From positions 1-64,000 of the forward strand of contig JANQEJ010000054.1 of assembly GCA_028278425.1 (NCBI GenBank): DNA of 64,000 bases. Direction: 5' to 3'. The notes below the pieces were generated by a model. The model saw only the letters and a program-made list of their open reading frames with translations. It was not told where the DNA came from and searched no databases. Source of the stretch: Planctomycetota bacterium (lineage in GTDB: Bacteria; Planctomycetota; UBA1135; GCA-002686595). The stretch's first letter is position 1, and every line of letters starts with the position of its first letter. The position numbers and the translations under genes are program-made. Positions 39,521 to 49,037 of the stretch are shown here, piece by piece.

Positions 39521-40325
39521 ACGAGTAGAAGAACACCGAGTTCGGGTCGTGCGCGACTCGGTCCAGCTCCTCCTTCATCCCCTCCACCGTCTCCGCAGAG
39601 ACCTTGCCGGCTTCGAGCAGACCGGGCGCACCGCTGAGCAGCAGCTCCGACCAGAACGCGAGAAACTCGGCGCGCTCTCCCGGCGCGCGGTTGTCGAGGT
39701 GGATGTTGCGCACCTTCGTCGTGATGTCGCGATACCCGACGGCGAGCAGCAGGTTCCCGAGCTTCGCCCCGACGAAGGGATCCCCCCCGAGCTCGATCTG
39801 GTGATCGTTGAAGGCCAACCAGTACGCCATCGTGTGCGGGCTGTACGGATCGATGAAGAACGTCGCGTTCTGCACCTCGGTCACGACGATCGGCGAGCCC
39901 TCGCGCAACACCCGTCGCACCTCGGAGAGCACGCGCGCCGCGTCGGGCACGTGCTCGAGGATCCAGCACAGGAAGGCGCAGTCGAAGCTGTCCGCCGCGA
40001 AGCTCAGCCGCGTCGCGTCCTCGGAGCGGAGCTCGTAGCGGCCCTCCGCCCACTGGAGCTTGCTCAGGTTCTCGCGCGCGCGCTCGAGGTTGGCTTCCGA
40101 ACGGTCGACCCCCGTGACGTGCAGGTCGGGGAAGTGCCGCAGCAGGATCTCGGTCTGCGCCCCGACGCCGCAGCCGACCTCGAGCAGCCGGCGGCACTTC
40201 CAGTAGGGGAGGCGGTCGTGGACGCGGTGCTCGAGGAAGCCCGCCTGGCGGCGCAGGCGGTCCTGCTCCTCGCGCGTGAACCCGTGAACGTAGCCCGGCG
40301 TCGCCTTGCCCTTGGCTTCGGTCAT
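39492..40325 (-). CDS. class I SAM-dependent methyltransferase
   Basis: This 277-residue methyltransferase has motif I LLEVGCGVGAQTEILL, the acidic loop VTGVDRSEANLERA, and motif IV FDCAFLCWILEHVPDAARVL. FTREEQDRLRRQAGFLEHRV at the N-terminus is an extra helix. The substrate is not determinable; the fold fits small-molecule or lipid methylation. It is not EgtD, which has a different N-terminus. TAGAAT lies 6 nt before the ATG, with no Shine-Dalgarno sequence. It converges on the cassette-like region. Confidence 0.88.
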   Translation of the reverse strand: MTEAKGKATPGYVHGFTREEQDRLRRQAGFLEHRVHDRLPYWKCRRLLEVGCGVGAQTEILLRHFPDLHVTGVDRSEANLERARENLSKLQWAEGRYELRSEDATRLSFAADSFDCAFLCWILEHVPDAARVLSEVRRVLREGSPIVVTEVQNATFFIDPYSPHTMAYWLAFNDHQIELGGDPFVGAKLGNLLLAVGYRDITTKVRNIHLDNRAPGERAEFLAFWSELLLSGAPGLLEAGKVSAETVEGMKEELDRVAHDPNSVFFYSFIQARARVW

Positions 40326-40331
40326 CGCGGC

Positions 40332-40337
40332 ATTCTA
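40332..40337 (-). promoter_or_regulatory. candidate leaderless -10 (TAGAAT)
   Basis: TAGAAT on the minus strand ends exactly 6 nt before the methyltransferase ATG at 40325, with no Shine-Dalgarno sequence between. No strong -35 is visible. Confidence 0.5.
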
Positions 40338-40478
40338 GAGCGTTACACGCCGCGAGCCGAAGGCGCCGTGCCGCGGGCGCGGAGTGCGCTACCATAAGGA
40401 AGGAATAGGCCGGCCGCGCGTCCGTCTCGGGCGTACGGTCGTCGCCTCCCGCCGTCACCGCTCCTCCCGGAGTCCGCC

Positions 40479-43400
40479 ATGAAACGGACCGCGCTCCTCG
40501 CCCTCCTCCTCGGGCTTCCGTTCGTCGCCGCCGCCGGCCGTGCCGGGGAGGGCGAAGTTGAGACCGGCTTCCTGTCCGAGCGCACCACCGTCTGGCTCGA
40601 CCGCACGCAGGTGATCCCGTTTGAGCTGCCCGCGCCGGCCGCCGATGACGTGCGTCCCGCGGCGAGCTCCTCCGACGACGGGGTCCTCGCGATCGTCCGA
40701 GCGCCCGAGGTCCTCGCGGGCGAGACCACCGGCTACCTGCGCGTGCGCGGGCTCGCCGAGGGCAGCGCGACGCTCACCGTCGGCGATTCGGCACTCGACG
40801 TCGCCGTGCGTCCGGCGCCGGTCGACGCCTTCGCGAACAGCATCCGCGCGCGCGTCACCGGGCTCGTGCCCGGCGCGGTTGCGTGGGGGACGTTCGCGGT
40901 CGGCGTCGAGGTCACCGGCGGCACGGAGCTCGCGCAAACGCGCGCCGCCGAGGTGCGCCTGCGGCTCTCGAACGGCGACGAGCTCGAGCCGGTGAGCGAG
41001 CTCCCGATCGAGTACGGTCCCGCGCGACGGCTCGTCTTCGAGGTGGACGCTGAGGAGCTCTTCCCCGGCGAGGCGACGGCGACCGCGGTCGTCTACCCCG
41101 ATGGCGCCGAGCCCGTCGAGAGCGCGTCGCTCACGTTCACCATCGCGCGACCCGCGGCCGAAGACGTGCTCACCGGCGAGTGCGAGGACCACGTCGCCAC
41201 GCCGCGCCCCGAGGGCTTCGGCGACACGCGACCGCGCGTCGGCAGCGGACCGGGCGCCTCGGGCGACGGCTTCGTCAGCGTCGGCTCGACCTGGCTCCTG
41301 CCGGTCGAGGTCGGCGAGACCGGCCGCTATCAGATGATGGTCGTCGCGCGCGGCGACTTCGGGGCGGGCGCGTTTCCGTCGCTCGGGCTCGACGTCGACG
41401 CGTACCGCGACACCGCGACGACGGTGCGGCTCGTGGACCGCCATTGGCGGCGGATGCCGCTCGGCTATCCGATCGAGCTCGAGGCGGGCGAGCGCCTGCT
41501 CGCGATCAACCCGCTCAATCGGCTCAACCTGACGAACACCGCGCAGCGCACGGCGTTCCTCGACCGCTTCGAGCTGCTCCGCATCGACGAGCCCGAGGAT
41601 GGCGCGTCCGGAGGCATGATGATGATGTCGGCGGCAACGTCGCTCGGCTCCGGCAGCGGGATGGAGGCGGACTACGGCGCGTCCTCCGGAAGCGGCGGGC
41701 TCTGGATCGCCTTCGAGCAGCCGTTCGACGGCCTGCAGGTCACCGGGCGCCTCGCGATCACGGGAACCTGCCGCTGGGACGGCGCCGACGAAACGCCGGC
41801 GCCGCAGGTGGACTTCCTGATCAACGGCCGCGTGGTCGCGAGCCATCAAGCGGCGGCGCCGCTCTTCGGCGTCGACCGCGCGGCGTTCCTCGAGGGCGAG
41901 AACACGGTCCAGATGGTGGCGAGCCTTCCGGACGGCCGCCGCGCGTCGACGCCGATCCAGACCGTGAGCCTCGTCGGCGACCCGAACATCGGCTGCGGGC
42001 AAGGCGCGCGCGCGTGGCACCGCTTCGCCGCGGTCGACGACCGCTGGCGCGAAGCGCTCCAGCCGTACCTGCACACCTACGACAACCGCGCCGGGCACCT
42101 GGTCGCGCGGTTCGTCGGCGCGTCGAAGGTCGAGCTGGCGCTGCCCGACGAGCTCGAGGGACCGTTCATCGTGATCTTCGAGGCGCGCGGGCCGGACTAT
42201 CAGCACGCCGCCCGCTACCGCTTCACCGTGACCGACGCCGACGGCGAGCGCGCGGTCGGCGAGGAGCGCGACCTCCACGGCTGGTGGCAACACCACTACG
42301 CGGGCGAGCTCGACCTCGCGGCCGGACCGAAGACGATCACCTTCGAGCGCCTGGACGACGGCGACGAAGACCCCGGCGTGCTCCTGCGCTCCGTCATCCT
42401 CCAGGACCGCTGGCCGGATCCGGACCGCTGCGCGCCGCGGAGCCGTATCGTCTACCCACGCGCCGGCCACGCCGCGCACGGGCTCGACGCCGTGATCGTC
42501 GAGGCGTTCGACGACTCGCACGTCGAGCAGGCGGATCTCCTGATCGACGGGCGGCGCCAGTACTCCTTCGCGCGCGTGCGGAACGGCTTCGGCCACGTCG
42601 TTCTCCCGCTGATCCTGCGCGGGATCGAGCCGGGCGAGCACGTGCTCGCGGTGCGCGTCGTCGACGAGGCCGGCAACCTCGGCGAGTCCGAGGAGCTTCC
42701 GTTCACCGTCCTCGCGGAGCCGCCCGCGGAGCGCGGGCCCTTCACGCGCGCGGTCCACCTGCTCGACCGCTTCGCCTACGGGCCGGAGCCGCAGGAGCTC
42801 GCCGACGTTCTGACGATGGGCGAGCGCGCGTGGCTCGATGCGAGCCTCGCCGAGGCCGGCGCCGGCGATGCGGCCGCGCTCGGCTTCGCGCGCACGGACA
42901 TGCAGACCTACGGCAACTACCAGACGGTGGTCGCCACGCTGCAGCACGTGCTGCGCACCGACAACCCGGCGCGCACGCGCTTCGTCCAGTGGGTCGAGAA
43001 CCACTTCTCGACGTGGATCAACAAGGCCGGAGGGCCGGCGGAGTGGTACGAGCACGACCGCTTCCTGCGGCTCGGCGCGGCGCCGTTCCAGGAGCTGCTC
43101 GTGTCGTCATCGACCAGCCCGGGGATGCTCTGTTACCTCGACCAGCAGGAGAGCTACGCCGGCCGACTGAACGAGAACTACGCGCGCGAGATCATGGAGC
43201 TGCACACGCTCGGCGTCGACGGCGGCTACACGCAGGAGGAGGTGACGTCGCTCGCCGGCCTGCTCGCCGGCGTCACGCTCACGCGCGAGGCGAACCCGAC
43301 GGGCGAGGGCGAGGGGCTCACGATGCAGCTCCGCTTCGCGCCCGACCTCGGCGACGCGCGCCCGCGGGAGATCCTCGGCATGCGCTTCGGCGAGACGCCG

Positions 43401-44075
43401 CCGGTCGAGCGCTTCGACCGGCTGAACCTCGCGATCGAGTTGCTCGCCGCGCACCCGAGCACGGCGCGCTACGTGTGCGGCAAGCTCGCGGCGCACTACG
43501 TCGCCGTTCCGCCGCCCGAGGCGCTCGTCGACGACCTGACCGCCGTCTTCACCGAGAGCGGCGGCGACATGCGCGCGGTGCTGCTCGCGCTGGCGGAGCA
43601 CCCGGCCTTCTGGGACGAGGACCTGCCGGAGAAGATCGCGAACCCCTTCGACTTCGCGGTGCGGATCGCGCGCGTGTGCGACTCCCACCAGGTCTACTGG
43701 GCGGTGAACAACTACCTGAACCGCGCCGGCATGGGCGTGTTCGACCGCGCGACGCCCGACGGCTACCCGGAGGAGGACGCCGCCTGGGTCGACACGAACG
43801 GCACGATGCAGCGCTGGAGCTTCGCGCGCGACATCCCCTGGGCGATCCAGCGCGTCGTCCCGCGGCAGCTCCACGGCGAGGCGGTCGGCGACGTCGAGTT
43901 CTGGCAGCAACGCGTCATCGACGTCGGCGCCTTCGGCCTGACCGGCGACTACCTGAGCGACGAATCCAACGCGGCCGCGCGCGAGTTCTTCGCGACGGCC
44001 GAAGGCCCGCCGTGGGAGCGCGTGGGCGCGGTGTCGGTGTTCCTGACGCGGCTGCCCGAGGTGAGCTTCCGATAG
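40479..44075 (+). CDS. large secreted DUF1800 protein
   Basis: This 1198-residue protein has a signal peptide (MKRTALLALLLGLPFVAAAG). The last ~430 residues are a DUF1800 domain: RAVHLLDRFAYGPEPQELAD, ENYAREIMELHTLGVDGGYT, LAAHYV, and LPEKIANPFDFAVR. The first ~740 residues are beta-rich, including possible Ig-like and ligand-binding modules and a Met-run (GGMMMMSAAT). Ordinary DUF1800 proteins have about 450-550 residues, so this one has a long extension. DUF1800 and DUF1501 proteins typically form an exported pair of unknown biochemistry, and the DUF1501 gene follows 10 bp later. Confidence 0.88.
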   Translation: MKRTALLALLLGLPFVAAAGRAGEGEVETGFLSERTTVWLDRTQVIPFELPAPAADDVRPAASSSDDGVLAIVRAPEVLAGETTGYLRVRGLAEGSATLTVGDSALDVAVRPAPVDAFANSIRARVTGLVPGAVAWGTFAVGVEVTGGTELAQTRAAEVRLRLSNGDELEPVSELPIEYGPARRLVFEVDAEELFPGEATATAVVYPDGAEPVESASLTFTIARPAAEDVLTGECEDHVATPRPEGFGDTRPRVGSGPGASGDGFVSVGSTWLLPVEVGETGRYQMMVVARGDFGAGAFPSLGLDVDAYRDTATTVRLVDRHWRRMPLGYPIELEAGERLLAINPLNRLNLTNTAQRTAFLDRFELLRIDEPEDGASGGMMMMSAATSLGSGSGMEADYGASSGSGGLWIAFEQPFDGLQVTGRLAITGTCRWDGADETPAPQVDFLINGRVVASHQAAAPLFGVDRAAFLEGENTVQMVASLPDGRRASTPIQTVSLVGDPNIGCGQGARAWHRFAAVDDRWREALQPYLHTYDNRAGHLVARFVGASKVELALPDELEGPFIVIFEARGPDYQHAARYRFTVTDADGERAVGEERDLHGWWQHHYAGELDLAAGPKTITFERLDDGDEDPGVLLRSVILQDRWPDPDRCAPRSRIVYPRAGHAAHGLDAVIVEAFDDSHVEQADLLIDGRRQYSFARVRNGFGHVVLPLILRGIEPGEHVLAVRVVDEAGNLGESEELPFTVLAEPPAERGPFTRAVHLLDRFAYGPEPQELADVLTMGERAWLDASLAEAGAGDAAALGFARTDMQTYGNYQTVVATLQHVLRTDNPARTRFVQWVENHFSTWINKAGGPAEWYEHDRFLRLGAAPFQELLVSSSTSPGMLCYLDQQESYAGRLNENYAREIMELHTLGVDGGYTQEEVTSLAGLLAGVTLTREANPTGEGEGLTMQLRFAPDLGDARPREILGMRFGETPPVERFDRLNLAIELLAAHPSTARYVCGKLAAHYVAVPPPEALVDDLTAVFTESGGDMRAVLLALAEHPAFWDEDLPEKIANPFDFAVRIARVCDSHQVYWAVNNYLNRAGMGVFDRATPDGYPEEDAAWVDTNGTMQRWSFARDIPWAIQRVVPRQLHGEAVGDVEFWQQRVIDVGAFGLTGDYLSDESNAAAREFFATAEGPPWERVGAVSVFLTRLPEVSFR

Positions 44076-44085
44076 GAGAGCGACG

Positions 44086-45336
44086 ATGTTGACCCGCAGA
44101 GTGTTCCTCAAGAGCTCCGGAGCGCTGGCCGTCTGCGCCGGCGCCGCGCCGTTCGCGCGCCTCGGCGCGCAGCCGTTGTCGCGCGCGACCAGCGGCAAGG
44201 CGCTCGTCCTGATCTTCCTGCGCGGCGGCTGCGACGGGCTCAACCTGGTCGTGCCGCACGGGGAGGCGCGCTACTACGCGCTGCGCCCCTGGATCGCCAT
44301 CCCGCGGCCGGGCCAGCCGAACGGCGCGGTCGACCTCGACGGCTTCTTCGGCCTGCACCCGCGCGCGGTGGCGCTCCAGCCGTTCTTCGCAAGCGGGACG
44401 GCGGTCGCGCTGCACGCGGTCGGCTCGGATCACAACACGCGTTCGCATTTCGAGGAGCAGGACGTGTGGGAGACGGGGCTGCTCGAGAACACGGTGAGCT
44501 CCGACGGCTGGCTGAACCGCCATCTGCAGACCTCCGAGGGCGCGGGCTCGATCCGCGCGATGTCGATCGGCGACTCGCTGCCGCGCGTTCTGCGCGGGAA
44601 GTCCGAGGCGATCGCGCTGCGCGGGCTGTCCGACCTCTCGTTCACCAACGACGCTTCACGGCTGCCGTCGATCACGGCGGCGCTCGAGCGCGCGCACGCG
44701 GGCGGCGACGGAGAAGACGCCCGCGGGCTTCTCTCGCGCAGCGCGCGGGAGACGCTCGAGGCGCTCGAGGACCTCCAGAGGCTCGCCGCCGAGCCCTACG
44801 AGAGCGGCGTCGAGTACCCGAACAACGACCTGGGCCGCCGCCTGCGCGAGGTGGCCCGCATCCTCAAGGCCGGCGTCGGCCTCGAGGTGTGCGAGCTCGA
44901 CTACGGCGGCTGGGACACCCACCAGTACCAGGGCGGCGCCGACGGCGCCTTCGGCAACCTGACGACGACCCTGGCCGAGAGCGTCGCCGCCTTCTGCGAC
45001 GACCTCGGCGACAAGCTCGACGACGTGCTCGTCCTCACCGTCTCCGAGTTCGGCCGCACCGCCGCCCAGAACGGCACCGGCGGCACGGACCACGGGTGGG
45101 GCGGCTGCATGCTGGCGCTCGGCGGCCCGGTGCGCGCGAAGTCCGAGGGCAAGGCGCGCAACGTGCTCGGCGAGTGGCCCGGCCTCGAGCGGGAACAGCT
45201 CCAGGACGAACGCGACCTGGCGAACACGACGGACTTCCGCGACGTGTTCGCGGAGGTCGTGAAGGGGCATCTCGGCAACCCGAAACTGGACGTCGTGCTG
45301 CCGGACCACCAGGCGCGGCCGGTCGGGCTGATCTGA
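44086..45336 (+). CDS. Tat-exported DUF1501 protein
   Basis: This 416-residue protein begins with a twin-arginine signal (LTRRVFLKSSGALAVCAG) and has the DUF1501 features LIFLRGGCDGLNLVVPHGEA, HSHFEEQD-like 'NTRSHFEEQDVWETG', and VLVLTVSEFGRTAAQNGTGG followed by TDHGWGG. It belongs to the alkaline-phosphatase-like fold. AGGAGAG precedes the ATG. It pairs with the DUF1800 gene upstream. Function is not established for the family. Confidence 0.92.
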   Translation: MLTRRVFLKSSGALAVCAGAAPFARLGAQPLSRATSGKALVLIFLRGGCDGLNLVVPHGEARYYALRPWIAIPRPGQPNGAVDLDGFFGLHPRAVALQPFFASGTAVALHAVGSDHNTRSHFEEQDVWETGLLENTVSSDGWLNRHLQTSEGAGSIRAMSIGDSLPRVLRGKSEAIALRGLSDLSFTNDASRLPSITAALERAHAGGDGEDARGLLSRSARETLEALEDLQRLAAEPYESGVEYPNNDLGRRLREVARILKAGVGLEVCELDYGGWDTHQYQGGADGAFGNLTTTLAESVAAFCDDLGDKLDDVLVLTVSEFGRTAAQNGTGGTDHGWGGCMLALGGPVRAKSEGKARNVLGEWPGLEREQLQDERDLANTTDFRDVFAEVVKGHLGNPKLDVVLPDHQARPVGLI

Positions 45337-45421
45337 GCGGCGTGAACCTCCGTTCGGCTGGCCGGCTTCGTCCTTTCTCAGGGCGAAGGTAGCCTAAGCG
45401 GCGGTCTGCCGCCGCCCGCCC

Positions 45422-47743
45422 ATGACGAGGGACCCCGACACGAGAGACGATTCGCGCTCGCTCGCCGAGGCGGCCTTCCAGCGCTATCTCGACCGCTATC
45501 GCGACGAGCGCGCGAGCGACGCGGATGACTTCGTATCCGAAGCGCCGGCGCGCGTGCGCGAAGAGCTGCGGCGCATGATCGACGACTATCACGCGTTGCG
45601 CGAGCAGATGGGCCACGTCTCCGCGAACCTGGAGGCCGGGCGCGTGCTCGGCGACTTCCGGTTGGTGCGCGAGATCGGCCGCGGGGGGATGGGCGTCGTC
45701 TGGGAGGCCCGACAGGTGTCGCTCGACCGTCCCGTCGCGCTCAAAGTCCTGTGGCCGCATTTCACCCTGTCTTCCGGCGCCCTCCAGCGCTTCCAGCGCG
45801 AGGCGCGGGCCGGCGGCCGCATGGCGCATCCGGGCATCGTCCAAACCCACGCCATCGGTGAAGCGGACGGCTATCACTACATCGCGCAGGAGCTTGTGCC
45901 GAGCGCCTACACGCTGGCCGACTCGCTCGCCGACCTGCGCGAACGCAAGCGTTTGCCCGAGGGCTACGCGCGCGCGGCGGCCGAGCTCTTCGCCAAGATC
46001 GCCGACGCGCTTCAGTACGCCCACGAACAGGGCGTCATCCACCGCGACGTCAAGCCGAGCAACATCCTGCTCACCGAGAGGGACGAGCCGCGGATCACGG
46101 ACTTCGGTCTGGCGAAGATCGAGGACGACCTGGGCATTTCGCGGACGCTGGAGATCACCGGCACGCCCTACTACATGAGCCCCGAACAGGCGGCCGCGAA
46201 GTCGATGGGCATCGACCACCGCTCGGACGTCTTCAGCCTCGGTACCACGCTTTACGAAGCGCTCGCCCTGGAGCGGCCGTTCGATGGAGAGACGACCTAC
46301 GAGGTCTTCCGCCAGATCCTCACGTCGGAGCCGGAGCGGCCGAAGACCGTGCCGCGGGACGTTCCGGACCAGCTCGCGGCGACTTGCATGCGCGCGCTCC
46401 GGAAGAGCCCCGACGAGCGCTTCCAGTCCATGTCCGACTTCGCCGCAGCGCTTCGGGCGTTTGCGCGCGGAGAGGCTGTTCACTCCGAGACGTCGGCGTC
46501 GCCGACGCACACCGACTCCGCCGATGAAGAAGAGCGCCGCCCGGGTCGGAGCTTGAAGCCGGAGCTCGTTGTCGGAGCCGCTGCAATCGGGATCCTGGTG
46601 ATCGCGGGTGGCTGGATGCTGTTCTGGATCTTCGGCGGGTCCTTTGGGCGGGAGAGCCTCGCGCACGGCAACGCGTGTCCCGCCATCGACGCCGCGAGCC
46701 GGATCCTCGTGGCGGTGGAGCGCACCGGAGAGCTGAAGAACCTCGCCCGGAACAGGGACCTGACGGAACACGAGCAGATGCACCTGATCGACGCCGTTTG
46801 CGACCGGCCCACTCGCTTTCCGGATTCCGAAGCCGACGTGCTCGTGGCCCTCGTCGAGGCACAGGATCTGACCCCCGCGTCGCGCGCGCACCTGAGGCGC
46901 TGGTCGGCGTCGGTCGCGAGGACGCCGGCGTGGGATCGAATCCTCACGGCGCTGGAACAGCCAGAGGAGGTTGCCAGAGCTCTCAACCTCCCCGAGGTGA
47001 GCCTGCCGACGTGCTCGCAAGGGGAGCCGATGAGCTTCGCCGACGCGGAGACACCCGTTCTCTACGTCCTGGCTTCGGGCGAGATCACCGGCGGCGAAGA
47101 AGCCCTGTTCGGTCCCGGGCGCTCCGGCGAGAAGGACTTCCACGCCCTCGGGTGGTGGCTGAAGAAGAAGGTGGAGCCGATGGAGAAGGAGCCGTTCGAC
47201 CCTTCGCTCGTCGATGGTCCGCTGGTGCCCGCCTCCGCCCTCCTCGTGCGCGCCGACGCAGAGGCGCCCTTCCGATGGATCACGGAGGTCCTGCGAGCCG
47301 GCGCGTCGCCGGGCATCGCTCTGTCGCGCTACTGGATCGCGGTTCGCCTGTCGGACGGCACCGAAGCGGTCTTGCCGATCATGCTGCCGCGCAACACCGC
47401 GAAGCCCGACGGGTCTGCGGAGCCGGTGGAGATGGTCGAATGCCGCATGCTGCGCGTTCCGGAGGACGACACTCTGCGATATCAAGTCGGGCCGATGGTT
47501 GGGGACCTCGAGGCCGCCACCGAGCGGCTGGCGAGGCTCTTCGAAGCGGACGAGGAACGCCCGCTGGTCCTGGACGCGGGTCCGGACGCTCTGGTCTCAG
47601 AAGTGGTCGAGTTGCTGGATCACGTACGGCAGGTCGGCTACCGCGGGAGCTACTTCACCTACCACTCCGGTGCGCCGGACCGGCCGATGCGATCGGGCCT
47701 GTTGAGGTTCCCGGTCGATCCCAGCTCCTATGAATTCGACTGA
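45422..47743 (+). CDS. membrane Ser/Thr protein kinase with ExbD-like extracytoplasmic repeats
   Basis: This 773-residue protein has a Pkinase domain (~78-350): glycine loop REIGRGGMGVVW, Lys108 (VALKVL), HRD with catalytic Asp209 (IHRDVKPSN), DFG 227-229 and the APE-like MSPEQ. A conserved N-terminal helix precedes it. One transmembrane segment lies at ~382-405. The ~365-residue extracytoplasmic part contains two stretches that look like ExbD/TolR periplasmic cores: ALLVRADAEAPFRWITEVL and PLVLDAGPDALVSEVVELLD with VGYRGSYFT. It probably senses an outside signal and phosphorylates cytoplasmic targets. A small Cys protein gene overlaps its end by 14 bp. Confidence 0.9.
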   Translation: MTRDPDTRDDSRSLAEAAFQRYLDRYRDERASDADDFVSEAPARVREELRRMIDDYHALREQMGHVSANLEAGRVLGDFRLVREIGRGGMGVVWEARQVSLDRPVALKVLWPHFTLSSGALQRFQREARAGGRMAHPGIVQTHAIGEADGYHYIAQELVPSAYTLADSLADLRERKRLPEGYARAAAELFAKIADALQYAHEQGVIHRDVKPSNILLTERDEPRITDFGLAKIEDDLGISRTLEITGTPYYMSPEQAAAKSMGIDHRSDVFSLGTTLYEALALERPFDGETTYEVFRQILTSEPERPKTVPRDVPDQLAATCMRALRKSPDERFQSMSDFAAALRAFARGEAVHSETSASPTHTDSADEEERRPGRSLKPELVVGAAAIGILVIAGGWMLFWIFGGSFGRESLAHGNACPAIDAASRILVAVERTGELKNLARNRDLTEHEQMHLIDAVCDRPTRFPDSEADVLVALVEAQDLTPASRAHLRRWSASVARTPAWDRILTALEQPEEVARALNLPEVSLPTCSQGEPMSFADAETPVLYVLASGEITGGEEALFGPGRSGEKDFHALGWWLKKKVEPMEKEPFDPSLVDGPLVPASALLVRADAEAPFRWITEVLRAGASPGIALSRYWIAVRLSDGTEAVLPIMLPRNTAKPDGSAEPVEMVECRMLRVPEDDTLRYQVGPMVGDLEAATERLARLFEADEERPLVLDAGPDALVSEVVELLDHVRQVGYRGSYFTYHSGAPDRPMRSGLLRFPVDPSSYEFD

Positions 47744-47915
47744 CCTGAGCCTCTGCGAGACCTGCGAGCACGTGCGGGAAGTCGTCTCGAGCTCGGGGTC
47801 GAGATTCCTGCTCTGCGAGCTCTCCCGGTCGGACCCCCGCTTTCCGAAGTATCCGTCTCAGCCGGTGATCCGCTGCGAGGGGCATTCGACCGAGTCGGCG
47901 CGGGAGGGGAAGTAA
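47730..47915 (+). CDS. small Cys protein overlapping the kinase gene
   Basis: This 61-residue protein has three Cys clusters (LCETCEHVREV, FLLCEL, IRCEG) suitable for one zinc ion, and the phrase DPRFPKYPSQPV. I have seen this pattern in small planctomycete proteins but cannot name a family. The ATG is inside the kinase gene, 14 bp before its end. It is probably a small metal-binding partner; that is inference. Confidence 0.72.
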   Translation: MNSTDLSLCETCEHVREVVSSSGSRFLLCELSRSDPRFPKYPSQPVIRCEGHSTESAREGK

Positions 47916-47931
47916 GCGGCGCGGCACCGCC

Positions 47932-47937
47932 TATAGT
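47932..47937 (+). promoter_or_regulatory. candidate leaderless -10 (TATAGT)
   Basis: TATAGT ends 7 nt before the ATG at 47945, with no Shine-Dalgarno sequence in the interval. Confidence 0.45.
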
Positions 47938-47944
47938 GCTTCCC

Positions 47945-48583
47945 ATGAACGTCCGCGTTGCCGCCTCTGCTGCCGGGTTGCTCGTGCTTCTCGTGGCCAT
48001 CCTCTACTGGATGCGTGACACGCCATCCGATGACGGGACCGGGGATGGCGGCGAGGTGCGCGCGTCCGGGGACACCGCCCTTTCGCAGCCCGGCGCCGAG
48101 AAGGCGGACCTGGTGCCCGCCGCGCAACCCTCGACGGAGGACGTCAAGTCGAGCTCGACGGGAGACGGGGCGCCTGGTGCAGAGCCGCCGCCAGCCGCTT
48201 TCCCTCCGTTTGAAGACGTGCCCCGTACGCCGGACGCCGTTCCGACCCCGAGCGGCGTGTGGGACGGTCTCCTCGTCCAGCTCGGCTGGCCCGCCGAATC
48301 CGCGGAAGCCAAGGCGTTGGTTCAGCTCGTCGGCTCTCGCCTCGACACGCGCGAGAACTTCGAGCACCGCTTCGGACCGGACCCGGAGGAGCGCGTCGAG
48401 GCCGCCGAGGAATGGAACGCCGACCTGGCCGCGGATGCGCGGCGCCTGATCGACCTCGTGGGGCGGGAGTACGTCGCTTCCGTTCTCAAGGTCGCGCCGT
48501 TCGAGCGGATCGATCCCGAGTCGGGCGAGCTCGTCGCGATCCCCGCCGAGGAGCTCGAGGAGTTTCTCGCGGAGAGTCGTTAG
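47945..48583 (+). CDS. membrane-anchored hypothetical protein
   Basis: This 212-residue protein has one N-terminal transmembrane helix (VAASAAGLLVLLVAILYWM), a Pro/Asp/Ser-rich low-complexity stretch (~27-100) and a soluble helical C-terminal part (WPAESAEAKALVQLVGSRLD and following). The ATG at 47945 is preferred over a GTG three codons upstream because TATAGT sits 7 nt before it. No domain is recognised. It follows the small Cys gene by 29 bp. Confidence 0.7.
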   Translation: MNVRVAASAAGLLVLLVAILYWMRDTPSDDGTGDGGEVRASGDTALSQPGAEKADLVPAAQPSTEDVKSSSTGDGAPGAEPPPAAFPPFEDVPRTPDAVPTPSGVWDGLLVQLGWPAESAEAKALVQLVGSRLDTRENFEHRFGPDPEERVEAAEEWNADLAADARRLIDLVGREYVASVLKVAPFERIDPESGELVAIPAEELEEFLAESR

Positions 48584-48690
48584 CTCGGCGCGGCCGAGTT
48601 GATCCCGATTCGTGTCGCCCGCCGGCTCGCCAGGCGACGCACTGGGAATCGATGGGATCGACGACCGACACGCCCCCCAGGGACGGAACC

Positions 48691-48977
48691 ATGAAGCTCC
48701 TCGCGGCCGCCTTCGCCTTCTCGCTCACCCTCCCCGCGGCGTAGCGGCAGGCGTTGCGGACGCGGGGAAGCCGCTCCTCGGCCAGACGCGCACGCTCTAC
48801 ATCCAGGCTCCGAGCGCGCCGTCGACGCCGTACTTGCTGGCCGCCTCGACCGCGACCGCGCCGGGCATCCCGAGCCTCGCGGGCGCGGACGTGTCGTTCG
48901 CCTTCGTCGCGCTGGACGTCGCGCAGCCGTGCCCGGTGGTCGCGGTTTCCGCCCCGACGACGGTGACGCTCCTGTAG
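48691..48977 (+). pseudogene. frameshifted small secreted protein
   Basis: An ATG opens MKLLAAAFAFSLTLPAA, a clean signal peptide, then a stop at 48742-48744. In a shifted frame the sequence continues RGVAAGVADAGKPLLGQTRT and LYIQAPSAPSTPYLLAASTA to a stop at 48977, the small beta-sandwich tail common in planctomycete exported proteins. A one-base change in the C-run at about 48731-48735 would restore one gene. It could be real decay or a base-call error. Confidence 0.6.
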
Positions 48978-49037
48978 CGTCGCCGGCACCGGGTGTTCCG
49001 AGCGGCGACCTGCGGCTAGCCTGGGAACCCCGGCCCC

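Noticed and set aside
39492-40325. Methyltransferase as the missing EgtD of the sen/egt pathway
   Set aside because: Motifs are those of a generic class I methyltransferase and the N-terminus does not resemble EgtD; it lies 27 kb away.
40455-43055. An 866-codon minus-strand frame opposite the DUF1800 gene
   Set aside because: It is low-complexity Arg/Val/Ala sequence antisense to a gene with clear signal peptide and domains; no start context or homology-like motif.
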